Assembly (NCBI RefSeq): GCF_026196735.1
Contig: NZ_JAPHUF010000007.1
Span: 124,001-188,000, forward strand
Length of the DNA stretch: 64,000 nt
Direction: 5' to 3'
Source of the DNA: Sulfurimonas sp.
Lineage (GTDB): Bacteria > Campylobacterota > Campylobacteria > Campylobacterales > Sulfurimonadaceae
Part shown: positions 18,815 through 28,496 of the stretch, in pieces
Position numbering within the stretch: the first letter of the stretch is position 1
Layout: every line of letters begins with the position of its first letter
The notes under the pieces: model-generated
Seen by the model: only the letters and a program-made list of their open reading frames with translations
What the model was told of the DNA's origin: nothing
The model's database searches: none
Made by a program: the position numbers and the translations under genes

Positions 18815-21295
18815 TTATGAGTTTTTAAAGAAATTCATCCAAGTAGTGTGATTTTTCAAAAGTTCTACAAAATCATGACTTGAAAGTGCTTTTGAACATA
18901 TATGTCCTTGCCCTTCATCACAATCAAGTTCTTGCAAGAAACTGACTTGTTCTACTGTTTCTATTCCTTCTGCTGTTATTGATAACTCCATCACTTTTGC
19001 AAGTGCAACAATGATTTTTGTAATCTTTACATCATCATTGTTATGAGGGATGTCATCTATAAACGATTTGTCAATCTTCAAGCGAGTAATTGGCAGGCGC
19101 TTTAGATAGCTCATAGATGAGTAACCTGTTCCAAAATCATCTATGGCCAAATCTATCCCAAGCTCGCGCAGTTGGTGTAATTTTTTTATAGCCTCTTCAC
19201 TATTGTCTTGGATATAACTCTCTGTAATCTCAACTTCTAACGAACTTGGAGAAATACCGCTGTTTTTAATGTTGCGTTTTAAAACTTTTACGACATTGTC
19301 CTTGGCAAATTGTATATTTGATACATTTATGCTGACTTGCTTAATATTTAGTCCAAGCTCTTTCCATAAAGCAAAATCTTTACATGCCTGCTTTATAATC
19401 CATGCTCCAATACTTACAATTTCTCCGCTCTCTTCGGCTAAAGGGATAAAAGCATCAGGTGATAAAAATCCAAGTCTTTTGTTGTTCCATCTAATGAGTG
19501 CTTCAGCACTACATATGCTACCGTCTTTGAGTGAAAATTTTGGTTGATAAAAAAGGTCAAACTCACCCTTTTTGAGTGCTGATTTTAGCTCACTGAGCAT
19601 AAGAGCTCTATTTTTAAGAGAAACACTAAGCTCTTCACTGAAGAATTGGTAAGTGTTTCTACCTGTATCTTTAGCATGGTACATTGCCAAGTCGGCATTT
19701 TTTAGCAGTGATGTAGCATTATTTGCGTCATGTGGATAAATAGATATACCGATGCTGCCGGTTATATTAATCTTGTGATTATCAATAATAATCGGTAAAG
19801 TAAGCTGTTTAAGAATTTTTTGAGCTATCTCTTCAGCTACAACAATTGAGTTTAAATCTTCTATAAGCACATTGAACTCATCCCCTCCGATTCTAGCTAA
19901 GAGATCGTTTCTTCGCATTATCTCAACTAGGTTTGAAGAAACTTGCACAAGAAGTTTATCTCCAAAATTATGACCAAAAGTATCGTTTACATTTTTAAAG
20001 TCATCAATGTCTAAAAAGAAAACCGCTATTTTAGTGCCTAGTCTGTCTGCTCTGCTTATTGCATCTTCTAGGCGCGCGTTAAACATGTATCTGTTTGGAA
20101 TTTTAGTGAGCAGGTCTTGCTGGACCATAGAATCAAGAGCATACTCACGCTTTTGAATTTCATTGGCCATTTCGTTAAAGCGAGTAGAGATTAAACCAAA
20201 TTCATCATTATTTTTTATTTTTGATCTATATGTATAGTCGCCATCAGCAATAATATCAATTCCTTTAATTAATCGGCGAAGAGGGATGGATAAGAGTCTA
20301 TTTAAGATGATAAGACTGATCAACACTGTTATTACAACGATAATAAGTATGTTTTCTACCAGATTGTATCTGCTTTTTAAAAGTGCAGAATAAAGTTCCG
20401 TCTTATCCATTGTTGCAGTAAAAACTACATGCTGAGTGTCCAAAGGAATGCTTGCTTTGCTAAAATATTTATATTTATCTTCATTCAAGGGCAGGTCAAT
20501 TATTGTAAATCTTGAAAAAATCGAGGGTGTGTTTCTCTCTTCTTTGCTGTCGTTAAAATAGTAATCAACAGTTATATTTTCTTTGTATACTTGTTTATTT
20601 AGATATTTAGTTGAAATATTATTGTTTATTTTTACATATCCGATTATCTCATCTGGCTTATTTTGGTTTTCTTTGATGATAGTGTGAGTAGTCTCTAGAT
20701 TTAAATAGTTAAGTGAATGTTGATAAAGTATTTTTTTGTTGTTTTTTAATGTAGCTGCTTTGTAGAGCTTAGTAGCTATATGATCCGGCGCAGAAGACAG
20801 ATGATACGGGCTGTTTGCGCCGATTTTTTTTGTATGATAGCTTGCTTTTTTATTTTTGTAAGATACAAATCCTTGAAATAGCTCATATTCTTCATGATCT
20901 GTATAAGCAAGTAGCTCGTGTTGGCTGTTGTATATTGCTATATGATCATTAAAATTCTCTTGTCCTTTATCTAAAATTATTTTGAGCAGCTTTTTTTTCT
21001 CTTTATCAATCTCTCTGCTGCTTGCTGTTTTTTGATAGTTTTGTATAGTATCCAATGAGTCTATTATTAATTTGTTTTTAGAAATGAAGTAAGCATCTGA
21101 AAGTACTTGTTTTTCGGTGCGTTTAAGTTCTGAAGAGATACTGTAAAAGACTTCTTTAAAGTTATCTTTTAAATCTTTATGAAAAAAAGAGTGTATATAA
21201 CCATCAGCAGTCAGACCCATTGTGACAGAAGAAGCTATAATGAAAAAGAGAGTGTAAAACATAAGTTTATATTTTAGTGGAAAAAAAACTTTCAA
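18815..21295 (-). CDS. membrane GGDEF-EAL cyclic di-GMP enzyme with periplasmic sensor and HAMP
   Basis: An 826-residue protein: transmembrane helix (about residues 9-29), a large periplasmic sensor region (30-310), second helix (about 315-335), HAMP (around 335-390), GGDEF, then EAL. The GGDEF motif is intact (RIGGDEF), with an RxxD inhibitory site (RRND) five residues before it. The EAL domain keeps EALIRW, the catalytic Glu in EITE, DDFGTGYSS, LKIDKSF and AEGIET. Both synthesis and hydrolysis of cyclic di-GMP therefore look possible. The ligand of the periplasmic region is unknown. Confidence 0.92.
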   Translation of the reverse strand: MKVFFPLKYKLMFYTLFFIIASSVTMGLTADGYIHSFFHKDLKDNFKEVFYSISSELKRTEKQVLSDAYFISKNKLIIDSLDTIQNYQKTASSREIDKEKKKLLKIILDKGQENFNDHIAIYNSQHELLAYTDHEEYELFQGFVSYKNKKASYHTKKIGANSPYHLSSAPDHIATKLYKAATLKNNKKILYQHSLNYLNLETTHTIIKENQNKPDEIIGYVKINNNISTKYLNKQVYKENITVDYYFNDSKEERNTPSIFSRFTIIDLPLNEDKYKYFSKASIPLDTQHVVFTATMDKTELYSALLKSRYNLVENILIIVVITVLISLIILNRLLSIPLRRLIKGIDIIADGDYTYRSKIKNNDEFGLISTRFNEMANEIQKREYALDSMVQQDLLTKIPNRYMFNARLEDAISRADRLGTKIAVFFLDIDDFKNVNDTFGHNFGDKLLVQVSSNLVEIMRRNDLLARIGGDEFNVLIEDLNSIVVAEEIAQKILKQLTLPIIIDNHKINITGSIGISIYPHDANNATSLLKNADLAMYHAKDTGRNTYQFFSEELSVSLKNRALMLSELKSALKKGEFDLFYQPKFSLKDGSICSAEALIRWNNKRLGFLSPDAFIPLAEESGEIVSIGAWIIKQACKDFALWKELGLNIKQVSINVSNIQFAKDNVVKVLKRNIKNSGISPSSLEVEITESYIQDNSEEAIKKLHQLRELGIDLAIDDFGTGYSSMSYLKRLPITRLKIDKSFIDDIPHNNDDVKITKIIVALAKVMELSITAEGIETVEQVSFLQELDCDEGQGHICSKALSSHDFVELLKNHTTWMNFFKNS

Positions 21296-21405
21296 GTAAC
21301 ATCAACCTTTTTTAAAAAAAATTATACCAATATTATGAAAAATATAGCTTAATAAGCATTGTTTAGATAAAATCATAAAATTAATCAAAAGGTGAAAACA
21401 TAGAT

Positions 21406-21726
21406 ATGCAAATGGTAGTTGACTCCCTAAGAGCCAAAGGGAAAATTTATAAAAAAATGCAAGAAGTAGCTCCTAAAGACTTAGGTATAAGAAATAAAAT
21501 AAAAATATATAAAGCTACGGATGTATCTGGCTATTTTTGGGCAATTTTTGCAGTTAGTCAAAAGAGTAGAGTGCTGATGAAAGATGTTCACAAATTTGAA
21601 GAGATTTATGCAAAGCTGACTCTGTTTTGCGAACATAATTTTAAGCATAAGATTATCTTTATCGATGCACCGCTTTGCTCTAAAGCTAAAGATGCCTTTA
21701 AAACTCAAGGCTGGAAAATCCAGTAA
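21406..21726 (+). CDS. conserved small protein of unknown function, coupled to coaX
   Basis: A 106-residue basic, cytoplasmic protein. I recognise no family. It has a DLGIRNKIKIYKATD stretch, a central aromatic segment (YFWAIFAVSQKSR) and two C-terminal cysteines. A domain of alternating strands and helices is likely. Its stop overlaps the coaX start as TAATG, so it is translated with coaX and heads the run coaX-hisG-methyltransferase-lipoprotein. TAAAAT-type -10 boxes lie around 21366-21373. Confidence 0.75.
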   Translation: MQMVVDSLRAKGKIYKKMQEVAPKDLGIRNKIKIYKATDVSGYFWAIFAVSQKSRVLMKDVHKFEEIYAKLTLFCEHNFKHKIIFIDAPLCSKAKDAFKTQGWKIQ

Positions 21727-22343
21727 TGCTCCTATGTGATATTGGAAACACCTCGTACCATTTTTTAAAAGATGAGCAGGACTTTAAAGAAGATGCTCTT
21801 TCGTTTAATCCCTCAAGTATCAAAGAGAGAGTTTTTTACATCTGTGTAAATCCACATGTCAAAACTGCTTTAAAAGAGTTGCAAAACTGGATTGATTTGT
21901 CTCTACATGTAGATATGTCAAAGTACTATGAAACCATGGGTATTGACAGAGCGGTTGCTTGTGAAGCGATAAGTGATGGAATCATTATAGATGCTGGAAG
22001 TGCCGTTACTGTTGATGTAGTGAATAATAAAAAATATGAGGGTGGTTTTATCTATCCGGGTATTAAAGCTATGCATGAAACTTATAAAAATATTTCATCC
22101 GCACTCGATTATTCATTTAACTTTGAGTGTGACTTAGATATAATGCCAAAAAATTCCCAAGATTCCATAAGTTATGGATATCTAAAAACATTTTATAGCG
22201 AAGTTATGTCACATAATAAAAAGATATTTTTAACAGGCGGAGATGCAAAAAAGTTTGCAAAAATATTTCCAGACGCTAAAATAGATGATAAACTGATATT
22301 TAACTCAATGAAAAAGATAATAAAAAAGGCTGATTTATGCTAA
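21726..22343 (+). CDS. coaX: type III pantothenate kinase
   Basis: Phosphorylates pantothenate in the first step of coenzyme A synthesis. At 205 residues it is a short CoaX. Visible motifs are the N-terminal phosphate-binding DIGNT, GIDRAVA near residues 76-82, the IIDAGSAVTVDV segment near 92-103, and GGFIYPG. The ASKHA-fold C-terminal TGGDA is also present. It overlaps the unknown gene before it by one base and hisG after it by 7 bases. Confidence 0.92.
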   Translation: MLLCDIGNTSYHFLKDEQDFKEDALSFNPSSIKERVFYICVNPHVKTALKELQNWIDLSLHVDMSKYYETMGIDRAVACEAISDGIIIDAGSAVTVDVVNNKKYEGGFIYPGIKAMHETYKNISSALDYSFNFECDLDIMPKNSQDSISYGYLKTFYSEVMSHNKKIFLTGGDAKKFAKIFPDAKIDDKLIFNSMKKIIKKADLC

Positions 22344-22963
22344 CAGTTGCACTTCCAAAAGGTCGTATTGCAAAAGAGACTTTAGAGATTTTTGAGACTA
22401 TCTTTGGTAATAGTTTCAAGTTTGATGATAGAAAACTTATTTTAGATACACCAAAATTTCGTTTTTTACTTGTAAGAAACCAAGATGTGGCAACCTATGT
22501 TTATCATCAAGCAGCTGATATCGGAGTAGTTGGACTAGATACTTTAGAAGAGCAGGGCTTGGATGTCATTAGATTGCTTGACTTAAAGCGCGGTATCTGT
22601 AAAGTCTCTATCGGTATGAAAAAAGGTGAAAAACTTGACCTTAACAAGCCCGATATAAAAGTGGCATCTAAGATGGTAAACATCACTAAGCGTTACTTTG
22701 AAGAAAGAGCTGTTTCTGTTGACATCATCAAACTTTACGGTTCAATTGAGCTTGCTCCAATCATCGGGCTTGCAGATATGATAGTTGATGTTGTTGAGAC
22801 CGGCGCTACAATGAAACAAAACGGTTTGGAAGTTGTAGAAGATATCATGACATCATCAACTTATCTTATAGCTAACAAAAACAGCTATATCGCTAAAAAA
22901 GATGAAGTTTTAGACATCTATGAAAAAATCAACAAAGTTATTCAAGCGGAACAAAAAGCCTAG
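22337..22963 (+). CDS. hisG: ATP phosphoribosyltransferase, short form
   Basis: First step of histidine synthesis, joining ATP and PRPP. At 208 residues it is the short form lacking the C-terminal regulatory domain. Short HisG enzymes work with a HisZ regulatory subunit, which is not in this window. The N-terminal LPKGRI, the DIGVVGLDTLEE segment and the PRPP-binding DVVETGATMKQNGL are intact. It overlaps coaX by 7 bases, and the next gene starts immediately after its stop. Confidence 0.95.
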   Translation: MLTVALPKGRIAKETLEIFETIFGNSFKFDDRKLILDTPKFRFLLVRNQDVATYVYHQAADIGVVGLDTLEEQGLDVIRLLDLKRGICKVSIGMKKGEKLDLNKPDIKVASKMVNITKRYFEERAVSVDIIKLYGSIELAPIIGLADMIVDVVETGATMKQNGLEVVEDIMTSSTYLIANKNSYIAKKDEVLDIYEKINKVIQAEQKA

Positions 22964-23662
22964 ATGACAAATTTAGACCTTTATGCAAAAGCTGAACATC
23001 TTCTAGGAATCGAAGAAGCTACTGAGGCTCTTTACGACCTCTACCGCTCAGAACTAGATGATTACAATATAAAAACACTATTAGATGTTGGTTGCGGTCG
23101 CGGCGGATTTATGCAACGAATGATAAGCGACGGAGTGACATGTAGAGGTGTTGACCTTAGCTCTGTTATGGTTGAAGAGTGTAAGCAGCAGGGTCTTGAC
23201 GCTGAGTGTATAGATGTAAGTGAAGTGCAGGGCAAATATGATGCTGTTGTCAGTATATTTGATGTGCTGAACTTTTTGAATGAAGAGGAACTTGTTAAAT
23301 TTTTAGATGCAGTTGCCCAAAGATTAAATGATGATGGAATCTTTATAGCAGACATTAATACCCGTTATGGTTTTAGTGATGTTGCAGAAGGAACTATGAG
23401 CAATGATACAGACAAAGAGTTTTTGGTTGTTGATGCTGCATTTGAAAATGATGAATTACACACAAAATTTACTCTGTTTCAAAAAGAAAATTCAGAAAAA
23501 AACCAAGATAACATGTATAAAAAGTACCAAGATACTATAGTTCAGTATTTTCATAAAATAAAAACATTTCAAAATCTTTCAGGCTTAAAACTTATAGATA
23601 AACAGACTTTTTCACTTTATGACACAGAAGATAAAACACTTCTTATATTCAAGAAGAGATAG
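22964..23662 (+). CDS. class I SAM-dependent methyltransferase
   Basis: A 232-residue Rossmann-type methyltransferase. Motif I is LLDVGCGRGGFMQ around residues 39-51, followed by GVDLSSVMVEECKQQGL (motif II region) and YDAVVSIFDVLNFL (motif IV region). It starts directly after the hisG stop. The substrate is not predictable; the Methyltransf_25/11 style suggests a small molecule. It is followed by a lipoprotein gene whose start lies only 7 bases after its stop. Confidence 0.88.
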   Translation: MTNLDLYAKAEHLLGIEEATEALYDLYRSELDDYNIKTLLDVGCGRGGFMQRMISDGVTCRGVDLSSVMVEECKQQGLDAECIDVSEVQGKYDAVVSIFDVLNFLNEEELVKFLDAVAQRLNDDGIFIADINTRYGFSDVAEGTMSNDTDKEFLVVDAAFENDELHTKFTLFQKENSEKNQDNMYKKYQDTIVQYFHKIKTFQNLSGLKLIDKQTFSLYDTEDKTLLIFKKR

Positions 23663-23669
23663 CATTTTG

Positions 23670-24080
23670 TTGCGTTTTGTTTTTGTTCTTTTGTTAGTGC
23701 TGCTAAGTGGCTGCAGTGATAACTCCATTGTTAAAATCTACGATAACAGCATCTCAGATAAAAAAATAACATGTATGCGGCTTGTAGTTTTTCCTCCCAA
23801 TGAAATGATTGAGATCACTCTTAAAAACAAATTTACATTTGAAGATAGTTGTGATTTAAGATTGGAAGTTTTTACAAAGGGAAATATACATTGCAACTCA
23901 AATCAAAACTCACAAACAAAAGCCTTAGGTAGTATGCCTAGTTCTTATCTGCGCATGAAGATAACTAAAGATAACAAAACACTATACAGTTACTATATAG
24001 ATATAAAAGATGAGATAAAAGATACACATATAAAAGCCGGATTCTCAAAGATGCAAAAAGATTTGATTATTGTTCGTTGA
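23670..24080 (+). CDS. small predicted lipoprotein
   Basis: A 136-residue protein. I start it at TTG 23670 rather than at the upstream in-frame ATG 23619, which lies within the methyltransferase gene. The TTG start gives a clean type II signal peptide, MRFVFVLLLVLLSGC, with lipobox LSGC and lipidated Cys15, and AAGAAGAG lies just upstream. The mature part is soluble and mostly beta (CMRLVVFPPNEMIEITL, then CDLRLEVFTKG). No family is recognised. Asp is at +3 after the Cys, so its final membrane is uncertain. Confidence 0.75.
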   Translation: MRFVFVLLLVLLSGCSDNSIVKIYDNSISDKKITCMRLVVFPPNEMIEITLKNKFTFEDSCDLRLEVFTKGNIHCNSNQNSQTKALGSMPSSYLRMKITKDNKTLYSYYIDIKDEIKDTHIKAGFSKMQKDLIIVR

Positions 24081-24097
24081 TTACAGACAATTAGTAG

Positions 24098-24103
24098 TAT
24101 AAT
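24098..24103 (+). promoter_or_regulatory. candidate -10 box for the gene at 24129
   Basis: TATAAT in AGTAGTATAATTT lies 25 bases before the ATG of the small HicA-like gene, in the 48-base gap after the lipoprotein gene. Confidence 0.45.
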
Positions 24104-24128
24104 TTAAAATAAAACATAAGGAAATAAA

Positions 24129-24389
24129 ATGAGTCATAAACATCAAGTTAAAATAGAAAAATTGTTCGAGCACCCGGCATCAGGTAATATAGATGTAAGA
24201 AGATTGATAAGTGCGTTAGAGCATTATGGTGCAGAGGTTGAGATTACAAAACATAACAAGGCTAAGATTCATATTCGCGGTAAAGAGCATGTTTTGGCAC
24301 TTCCTCATAATAACGACATGTCAAAAGACAGTCTTTCACAGTTAAAACACTTCTTAGAAGAAATTGATTTAGTTCCGGGTAAGCTGTAG
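24129..24389 (+). CDS. small HicA-like (dsRBD-fold) protein, orphan
   Basis: An 86-residue protein. The pattern RRLISALEHYGAEVE, then a basic strand (HNKAKIHIRGKEHVLALPH), then a helix (KDSLSQLKHFLEE), resembles the HicA mRNA-interferase fold. The usual GSH-type catalytic His segment is not clearly kept, though H in KIHI or LPH might substitute. No HicB antitoxin is adjacent, so a toxin role is doubtful. It has AAGGAAA before the ATG and its own TATAAT. The fold assignment is inference from pattern only. Confidence 0.7.
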   Translation: MSHKHQVKIEKLFEHPASGNIDVRRLISALEHYGAEVEITKHNKAKIHIRGKEHVLALPHNNDMSKDSLSQLKHFLEEIDLVPGKL

Positions 24390-24412
24390 GTTCGCAAAAC
24401 AGTTTTAAAATA

Positions 24413-25057
24413 GTGAAAAAATGTAAAATCTGTCAAAGTGACACAGATGTTATTAGTGATAAAAAAACACAAAAAATCTACCACACCTGTTTGACATGTG
24501 AGTATATATTTTTGGATGAGAAGTTTTACATAGATGAAACTCATGAGAAAAAACACTACGATAAACATCACAATAATTTTGAGTCGCTTGGATATGTCCA
24601 AATGTTCGATAATTTAATAGATGAGTTTATAGAGCCGAATAAAAACAGTATAAATACTGCGCTTGATTTTGGTTGTGGCGAAGGTGAAGTCTTGCCCATT
24701 TTATTAGAAAACCGAAATATTAGCTGTGACAGATATGATCTGTTTTATTTCCCCAAAAAAATATATGAAGACAAAGAGTATGATTTAATCACTTCAACGG
24801 AAGTCGTTGAGCACTTGGCAAATCCACTAGAGATGTTAAAAAAGTTACTCTCACATGTAAAAAGAAACGGATACCTGCTTCTTATGAGTGCCTTTCATCC
24901 AAGCGATGATGAAAAGTTCTTAAAATGGTGGTATATTCGTGATATAACACACATAGGTTTTTTTAACATGTCAACATTTAAGTACCTTGCAAAAGAGTTA
25001 AATATGAAAATAATCAACCACAATAATAAGAATATTATTATTTTTCAAAAACAATAA
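24413..25057 (+). CDS. class I methyltransferase with N-terminal zinc-ribbon
   Basis: A 214-residue protein starting at GTG. Residues 4-27 hold two CxxC pairs (CKIC and CLTC), a likely zinc ribbon, followed by a SAM-binding domain with ALDFGCGEGEVLPIL near residues 80-94 and a TSTEVVEHLANP segment typical of Methyltransf_23/UbiG-like enzymes. Zinc-ribbon methyltransferases of this type often act on sugars or polyketides, but the substrate is unknown. It lies 23 bases after the HicA-like gene. Confidence 0.85.
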   Translation: MKKCKICQSDTDVISDKKTQKIYHTCLTCEYIFLDEKFYIDETHEKKHYDKHHNNFESLGYVQMFDNLIDEFIEPNKNSINTALDFGCGEGEVLPILLENRNISCDRYDLFYFPKKIYEDKEYDLITSTEVVEHLANPLEMLKKLLSHVKRNGYLLLMSAFHPSDDEKFLKWWYIRDITHIGFFNMSTFKYLAKELNMKIINHNNKNIIIFQKQ

Positions 25058-25122
25058 AATAGTTTACTTTATTGTAAGAATGAGCAGTTATACTCACACT
25101 GAAAAATAATTTAAGGAAAATC

Positions 25123-25752
25123 ATGAAAAAAATAATTCTTTTGTCGTTAATGATAATAGCTATGGGTGCTTCTGCGAGTGCGAGTGCAAAAAGTAGTTGT
25201 GAACTCTCTCAAGTTGGAGCTGTTAATGTGAGCTGGGAAGCATACAAAACAGCTTCAAAAGCCGGTGTTGGCGGAATATTTGACTCTGTTAAATATACTC
25301 CAATTGAAAAAATGGGAAAAAACTTTAGTTCTATTTTAGTTGGTTCAACAGTTAGTATAGATACTACAAGTGTTAACACTAAAAATAAAGGTCGTGATGA
25401 TACGCTGGTTAAATTCTTTTTTGAGCAGATGAGTAGTAAAAATATAGATGCTAAAATAGTAGATATTAAAGCTGATAAAAGAATCAAAGATGCTCCAAGA
25501 ACCGGAGTAGTAACAATAGATGTTACAATGAACAGTGTTACTAAATCAGTACCGATGAAGTATAGCTTTAGCAAAGGACTCTTTACAGCAAAGGGTGTTA
25601 TTGATATTTTAGATTTTTCTGCCTCTAAAGCATTAAATTCAATAAACAAAGCATGTTACGATCTTCATGCCGGTAAGACTTGGAGTGATGTAGCAATAAG
25701 TTTTAATACTAAAATTGAAGCAGTTCTTTGTAATACAAAACCATTAGAATAG
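25123..25752 (+). CDS. YceI-like periplasmic protein
   Basis: A 209-residue exported protein: signal peptide (residues 1-22, ending in an ASASASA run), then a domain that reads like the YceI/lipocalin-like beta barrel (VSWEAYKTASKAGVGGIFDSV, SVSIDTTSVNTKN, VVTIDVTMNSVTKSVPM). YceI proteins bind polyprenoid or other amphiphilic ligands in the periplasm. Two cysteines (near residues 26 and 173) could form a disulfide. AAGGAAAA precedes the ATG. It is a single gene between a methyltransferase and a chemoreceptor. Confidence 0.8.
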   Translation: MKKIILLSLMIIAMGASASASAKSSCELSQVGAVNVSWEAYKTASKAGVGGIFDSVKYTPIEKMGKNFSSILVGSTVSIDTTSVNTKNKGRDDTLVKFFFEQMSSKNIDAKIVDIKADKRIKDAPRTGVVTIDVTMNSVTKSVPMKYSFSKGLFTAKGVIDILDFSASKALNSINKACYDLHAGKTWSDVAISFNTKIEAVLCNTKPLE

Positions 25753-25831
25753 TTTTAATATAGGTTTTACCACCACTTAAGTTGTTTTGTGCCAATATTG
25801 TCATATAAATAACTTAAGGAACTTCCCTCCA

Positions 25832-27589
25832 ATGTATAAAAATCTCTCAATAAAGATGAAAATCTTTGTCCCTGTAATACTCGGCTCTATTATAAGTATA
25901 ATATTTATAGCATATACCGTTAATGTTATTAATGAAAAAAATATGCTCCAGCAGAGTGTAAAAGCAGGTGCTGCCACAGTTGAGCAATACAAAAAAATTC
26001 GTGAATATTACACAAAAAAAGTTGTTGTTCCTGTTAAAAAAGAACAAGCTATGAAGATTAATTTTGACCATGCATCAAAAGCAGATACTATCCCACTTCC
26101 GGCAACTATGGTTCATGATTTGAGTGAAATAATCTCTGAAAACGGCGATGGAATGCAGCTAAAACTTTATAGTAGCTATCCATTTCCTAATCGTGCTTCA
26201 AGAGAACTAGACTCATTTGCTAAAGATGCACTTGCTAATTTTGACAAAGGCTCTACGGAAGCTTTTTCAAGGTATGAAACCTTAAACGGTAAAGAAGTAA
26301 TCAGGGTGGCTATAGCTGATTATATGGTCGCTGATGCTTGTGTTAAGTGTCATAACACAAGAGCCGATACTCCTAAAAATGATTGGAAACTTGGGGATGT
26401 GCGCGGTGTTTTAGAAGTTGTCGTTCCGATTGAAGACCAAATAGCTGCATCAAATAATATTATTAAGATAACTGTTGCTTGGATATTTTTACTTGAAGTC
26501 CTTACATTTATATTGCTGTATTTTGTTATAAACAGATATGTAATAAAAGAGCTTAATAATTTTTCAGGCGGATTGGCTAATTTCTTTAAATTTTTATCAA
26601 AAGAAACGAACGAAGCTGAAACGATCAAAGTTAACAGCAATGATGAAATTGGTAGAATATCTGCCTCTATTAATGAAAATATTGAAATGGTTAAGAAAAG
26701 TATTGAAGAAGATATCGCTCTAATAAATAATGCTACATTGATTACTAAAGCTATATCTGATGGAGATATATCTAAAAGAATAAGTGTAGGAACATCAAAT
26801 CCAACTCTTACAAACCTAAAAAATGTGTTTAATTCAATGTTGGATAACCTAGAAGCTAATGTTGGTTCAGATATAAACAGTATTGAAGAAAGTTTGACTT
26901 CGTTTACAAATATGGATTTTACGGCAGGATGTCCTGATTGTAATTCAAAGCTTGATGATATGATATATCAACTGGGTGAAGATATATCCAAAATGTTGGT
27001 TAACAATTCAAATAACGCACATGAACTTCAAAATAGATCAAGTTCGCTAAACGAATTTGTAAAAGAACTTATTGAAGCTGCCAATAATCAGTCAGAAAAC
27101 ACTCAAAAAACTTCAGAAGCAACTCATGATATTACAGTAAGTATTAACAGCATGGTTGAGCAGGCAAGTGAAGTTGGCGTGCAGTCTCAAGAGATTAAAA
27201 ATGTCATTAATATTATTGGAGATATTGCAGAACAGACAAATTTATTGGCTTTAAATGCTGCTATTGAAGCTGCTCGCGCCGGAGAACACGGTCGTGGATT
27301 TGCTGTTGTAGCAGATGAAGTTAGAAAGCTTGCTGAGAAAACTCAAAAATCACTCTCAGAGATTAATATTAGTGTTAACACTTTAGTTCAATCAATCTCT
27401 ACTATTGTCGAAGGTTTGGAAATACAAGCAGATAAGCTAGATAGTTTTAATGAGTTTATAGACTCAATGAACAGTAGTACTCAAAACTCATTGGATGTTG
27501 CCACTAAAACAGGCTCTCTGGCTAAAGAGTTAGACAATAGTGCTACTGTAATCCTTGATGATATAAATAGTAAGAAGTTTAGGCAATAA
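25832..27589 (+). CDS. methyl-accepting chemotaxis protein with c-type heme sensor domain
   Basis: I start at ATG 25832 (585 residues), because this Met directly precedes the first membrane helix (about residues 9-31). The longer reading from 25787 only adds a non-conserved leader. The periplasmic domain carries a CVKCH heme c motif at C170-H174 and resembles the DUF3365/Tll0287-like heme sensor fold. The second membrane helix is near residues 213-235, followed by HAMP and the chemotaxis signalling tip ([19 protein letters not shown]). It probably reports redox state or a heme ligand to CheA. No CheR-binding pentapeptide is seen at the C-terminus. Its end overlaps pdxA tail to tail by 11 bases. 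Confidence 0.9.
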   Translation: MYKNLSIKMKIFVPVILGSIISIIFIAYTVNVINEKNMLQQSVKAGAATVEQYKKIREYYTKKVVVPVKKEQAMKINFDHASKADTIPLPATMVHDLSEIISENGDGMQLKLYSSYPFPNRASRELDSFAKDALANFDKGSTEAFSRYETLNGKEVIRVAIADYMVADACVKCHNTRADTPKNDWKLGDVRGVLEVVVPIEDQIAASNNIIKITVAWIFLLEVLTFILLYFVINRYVIKELNNFSGGLANFFKFLSKETNEAETIKVNSNDEIGRISASINENIEMVKKSIEEDIALINNATLITKAISDGDISKRISVGTSNPTLTNLKNVFNSMLDNLEANVGSDINSIEESLTSFTNMDFTAGCPDCNSKLDDMIYQLGEDISKMLVNNSNNAHELQNRSSSLNEFVKELIEAANNQSENTQKTSEATHDITVSINSMVEQASEVGVQSQEIKNVINIIGDIAEQTNLLALNAAIEAARAGEHGRGFAVVADEVRKLAEKTQKSLSEINISVNTLVQSISTIVEGLEIQADKLDSFNEFIDSMNSSTQNSLDVATKTGSLAKELDNSATVILDDINSKKFRQ

Positions 27590-28496
27590 AACCAATAGCA
27601 CTCTTAATCGCATTTATATAGCTAAGAGTATTTGCCTCTCCCTTATATGCGATATCAAAAGCAGTTCCATGATCAACTGATGTTCTGATGATTGGCAGGT
27701 TTAGTGATATATTTACACTCTCATCAAAGTAGAGTGCTTTTAGAGGCGTTAAACCTTGGTCGTGATACATTGCAGCAAAGTATTTGAATTTTTCTCTATT
27801 GTGTGGTGTGAAAGCAACATCCGGAACAAGGGGACCGACAAACCGCTCAAAACCAATTTGTAGATTTGCGCTTTTTATTGCTTTTGTGATTCTAAGCTCT
27901 TCATTACCTAAAACACCGTTGTCACCGGCATGTGGATTTAGTCCAAGAACAGCTATCTGCTCTTTTGGGATGGATTCATTTAAATCTAAAAAGAACTGTT
28001 TTAATTTTTTGTATTGTATCTCATGAGCGACATCTTTTAGTGGAATATGTTCAGTATATAGAGCAACAAACATCTTTTCGCACCCAAGCATCATAATGGC
28101 ATCTTTTTTAAAGTACTGACGCAAAGCATCGGTATGCCCTTTGAATTTTAATCCTGATTCCATCCATGCCTCTTTATGAATCGGCATAGTTACAAGAGCA
28201 TCAGCTTCTTCGCGTTGACAAAGAATAACTCCGTGCATAAATGACTCAAAAGAGTAACGACCAGAAGGAACTGAAATTTCTCCCGGTTTGATATCAAAAT
28301 CACCATCAACAAATGATACTTCTAAGTCATCGGGCAAATCTACATGTAGAAGTTTGGCAGCTTGACTTAACATGTATTTGTTTATGCAGTATATTGGAGT
28401 ACATAACTCTGATATCTCTTTATGGGCTTTTAGAGCTATCTCTATTCCAACCCCGTTTAAATCACCAACACTTATAGCAATTTTAGGCTTACTCAT
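27579..28496 (-). CDS. pdxA: 4-hydroxythreonine-4-phosphate dehydrogenase
   Basis: Oxidises 4-phosphohydroxy-threonine in pyridoxal phosphate synthesis. The 305-residue protein has the N-terminal [16 protein letters not shown] motif, the [12 protein letters not shown] metal-site segment, [21 protein letters not shown] and the C-terminal [16 protein letters not shown]. Its product condenses with deoxyxylulose phosphate through PdxJ, encoded just upstream and overlapping by 4 bases. The coupling is the usual one for the DXP-dependent vitamin B6 route. Confidence 0.97.
   Translation of the reverse strand: MSKPKIAISVGDLNGVGIEIALKAHKEISELCTPIYCINKYMLSQAAKLLHVDLPDDLEVSFVDGDFDIKPGEISVPSGRYSFESFMHGVILCQREEADALVTMPIHKEAWMESGLKFKGHTDALRQYFKKDAIMMLGCEKMFVALYTEHIPLKDVAHEIQYKKLKQFFLDLNESIPKEQIAVLGLNPHAGDNGVLGNEELRITKAIKSANLQIGFERFVGPLVPDVAFTPHNREKFKYFAAMYHDQGLTPLKALYFDESVNISLNLPIIRTSVDHGTAFDIAYKGEANTLSYINAIKSAIGFIA

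Noticed and set aside
23619-23669. A longer start for the lipoprotein inside the methyltransferase gene
   Set aside because: Starting at 23619 puts a charged stretch before the lipobox segment, whereas TTG 23670 gives a compact lipoprotein signal after AAGAAGAG.
25209-25649. A 146-codon reverse-strand frame inside the YceI-like gene
   Set aside because: It mirrors a real exported protein with a signal peptide, and the antisense product has no domain or ribosome site.
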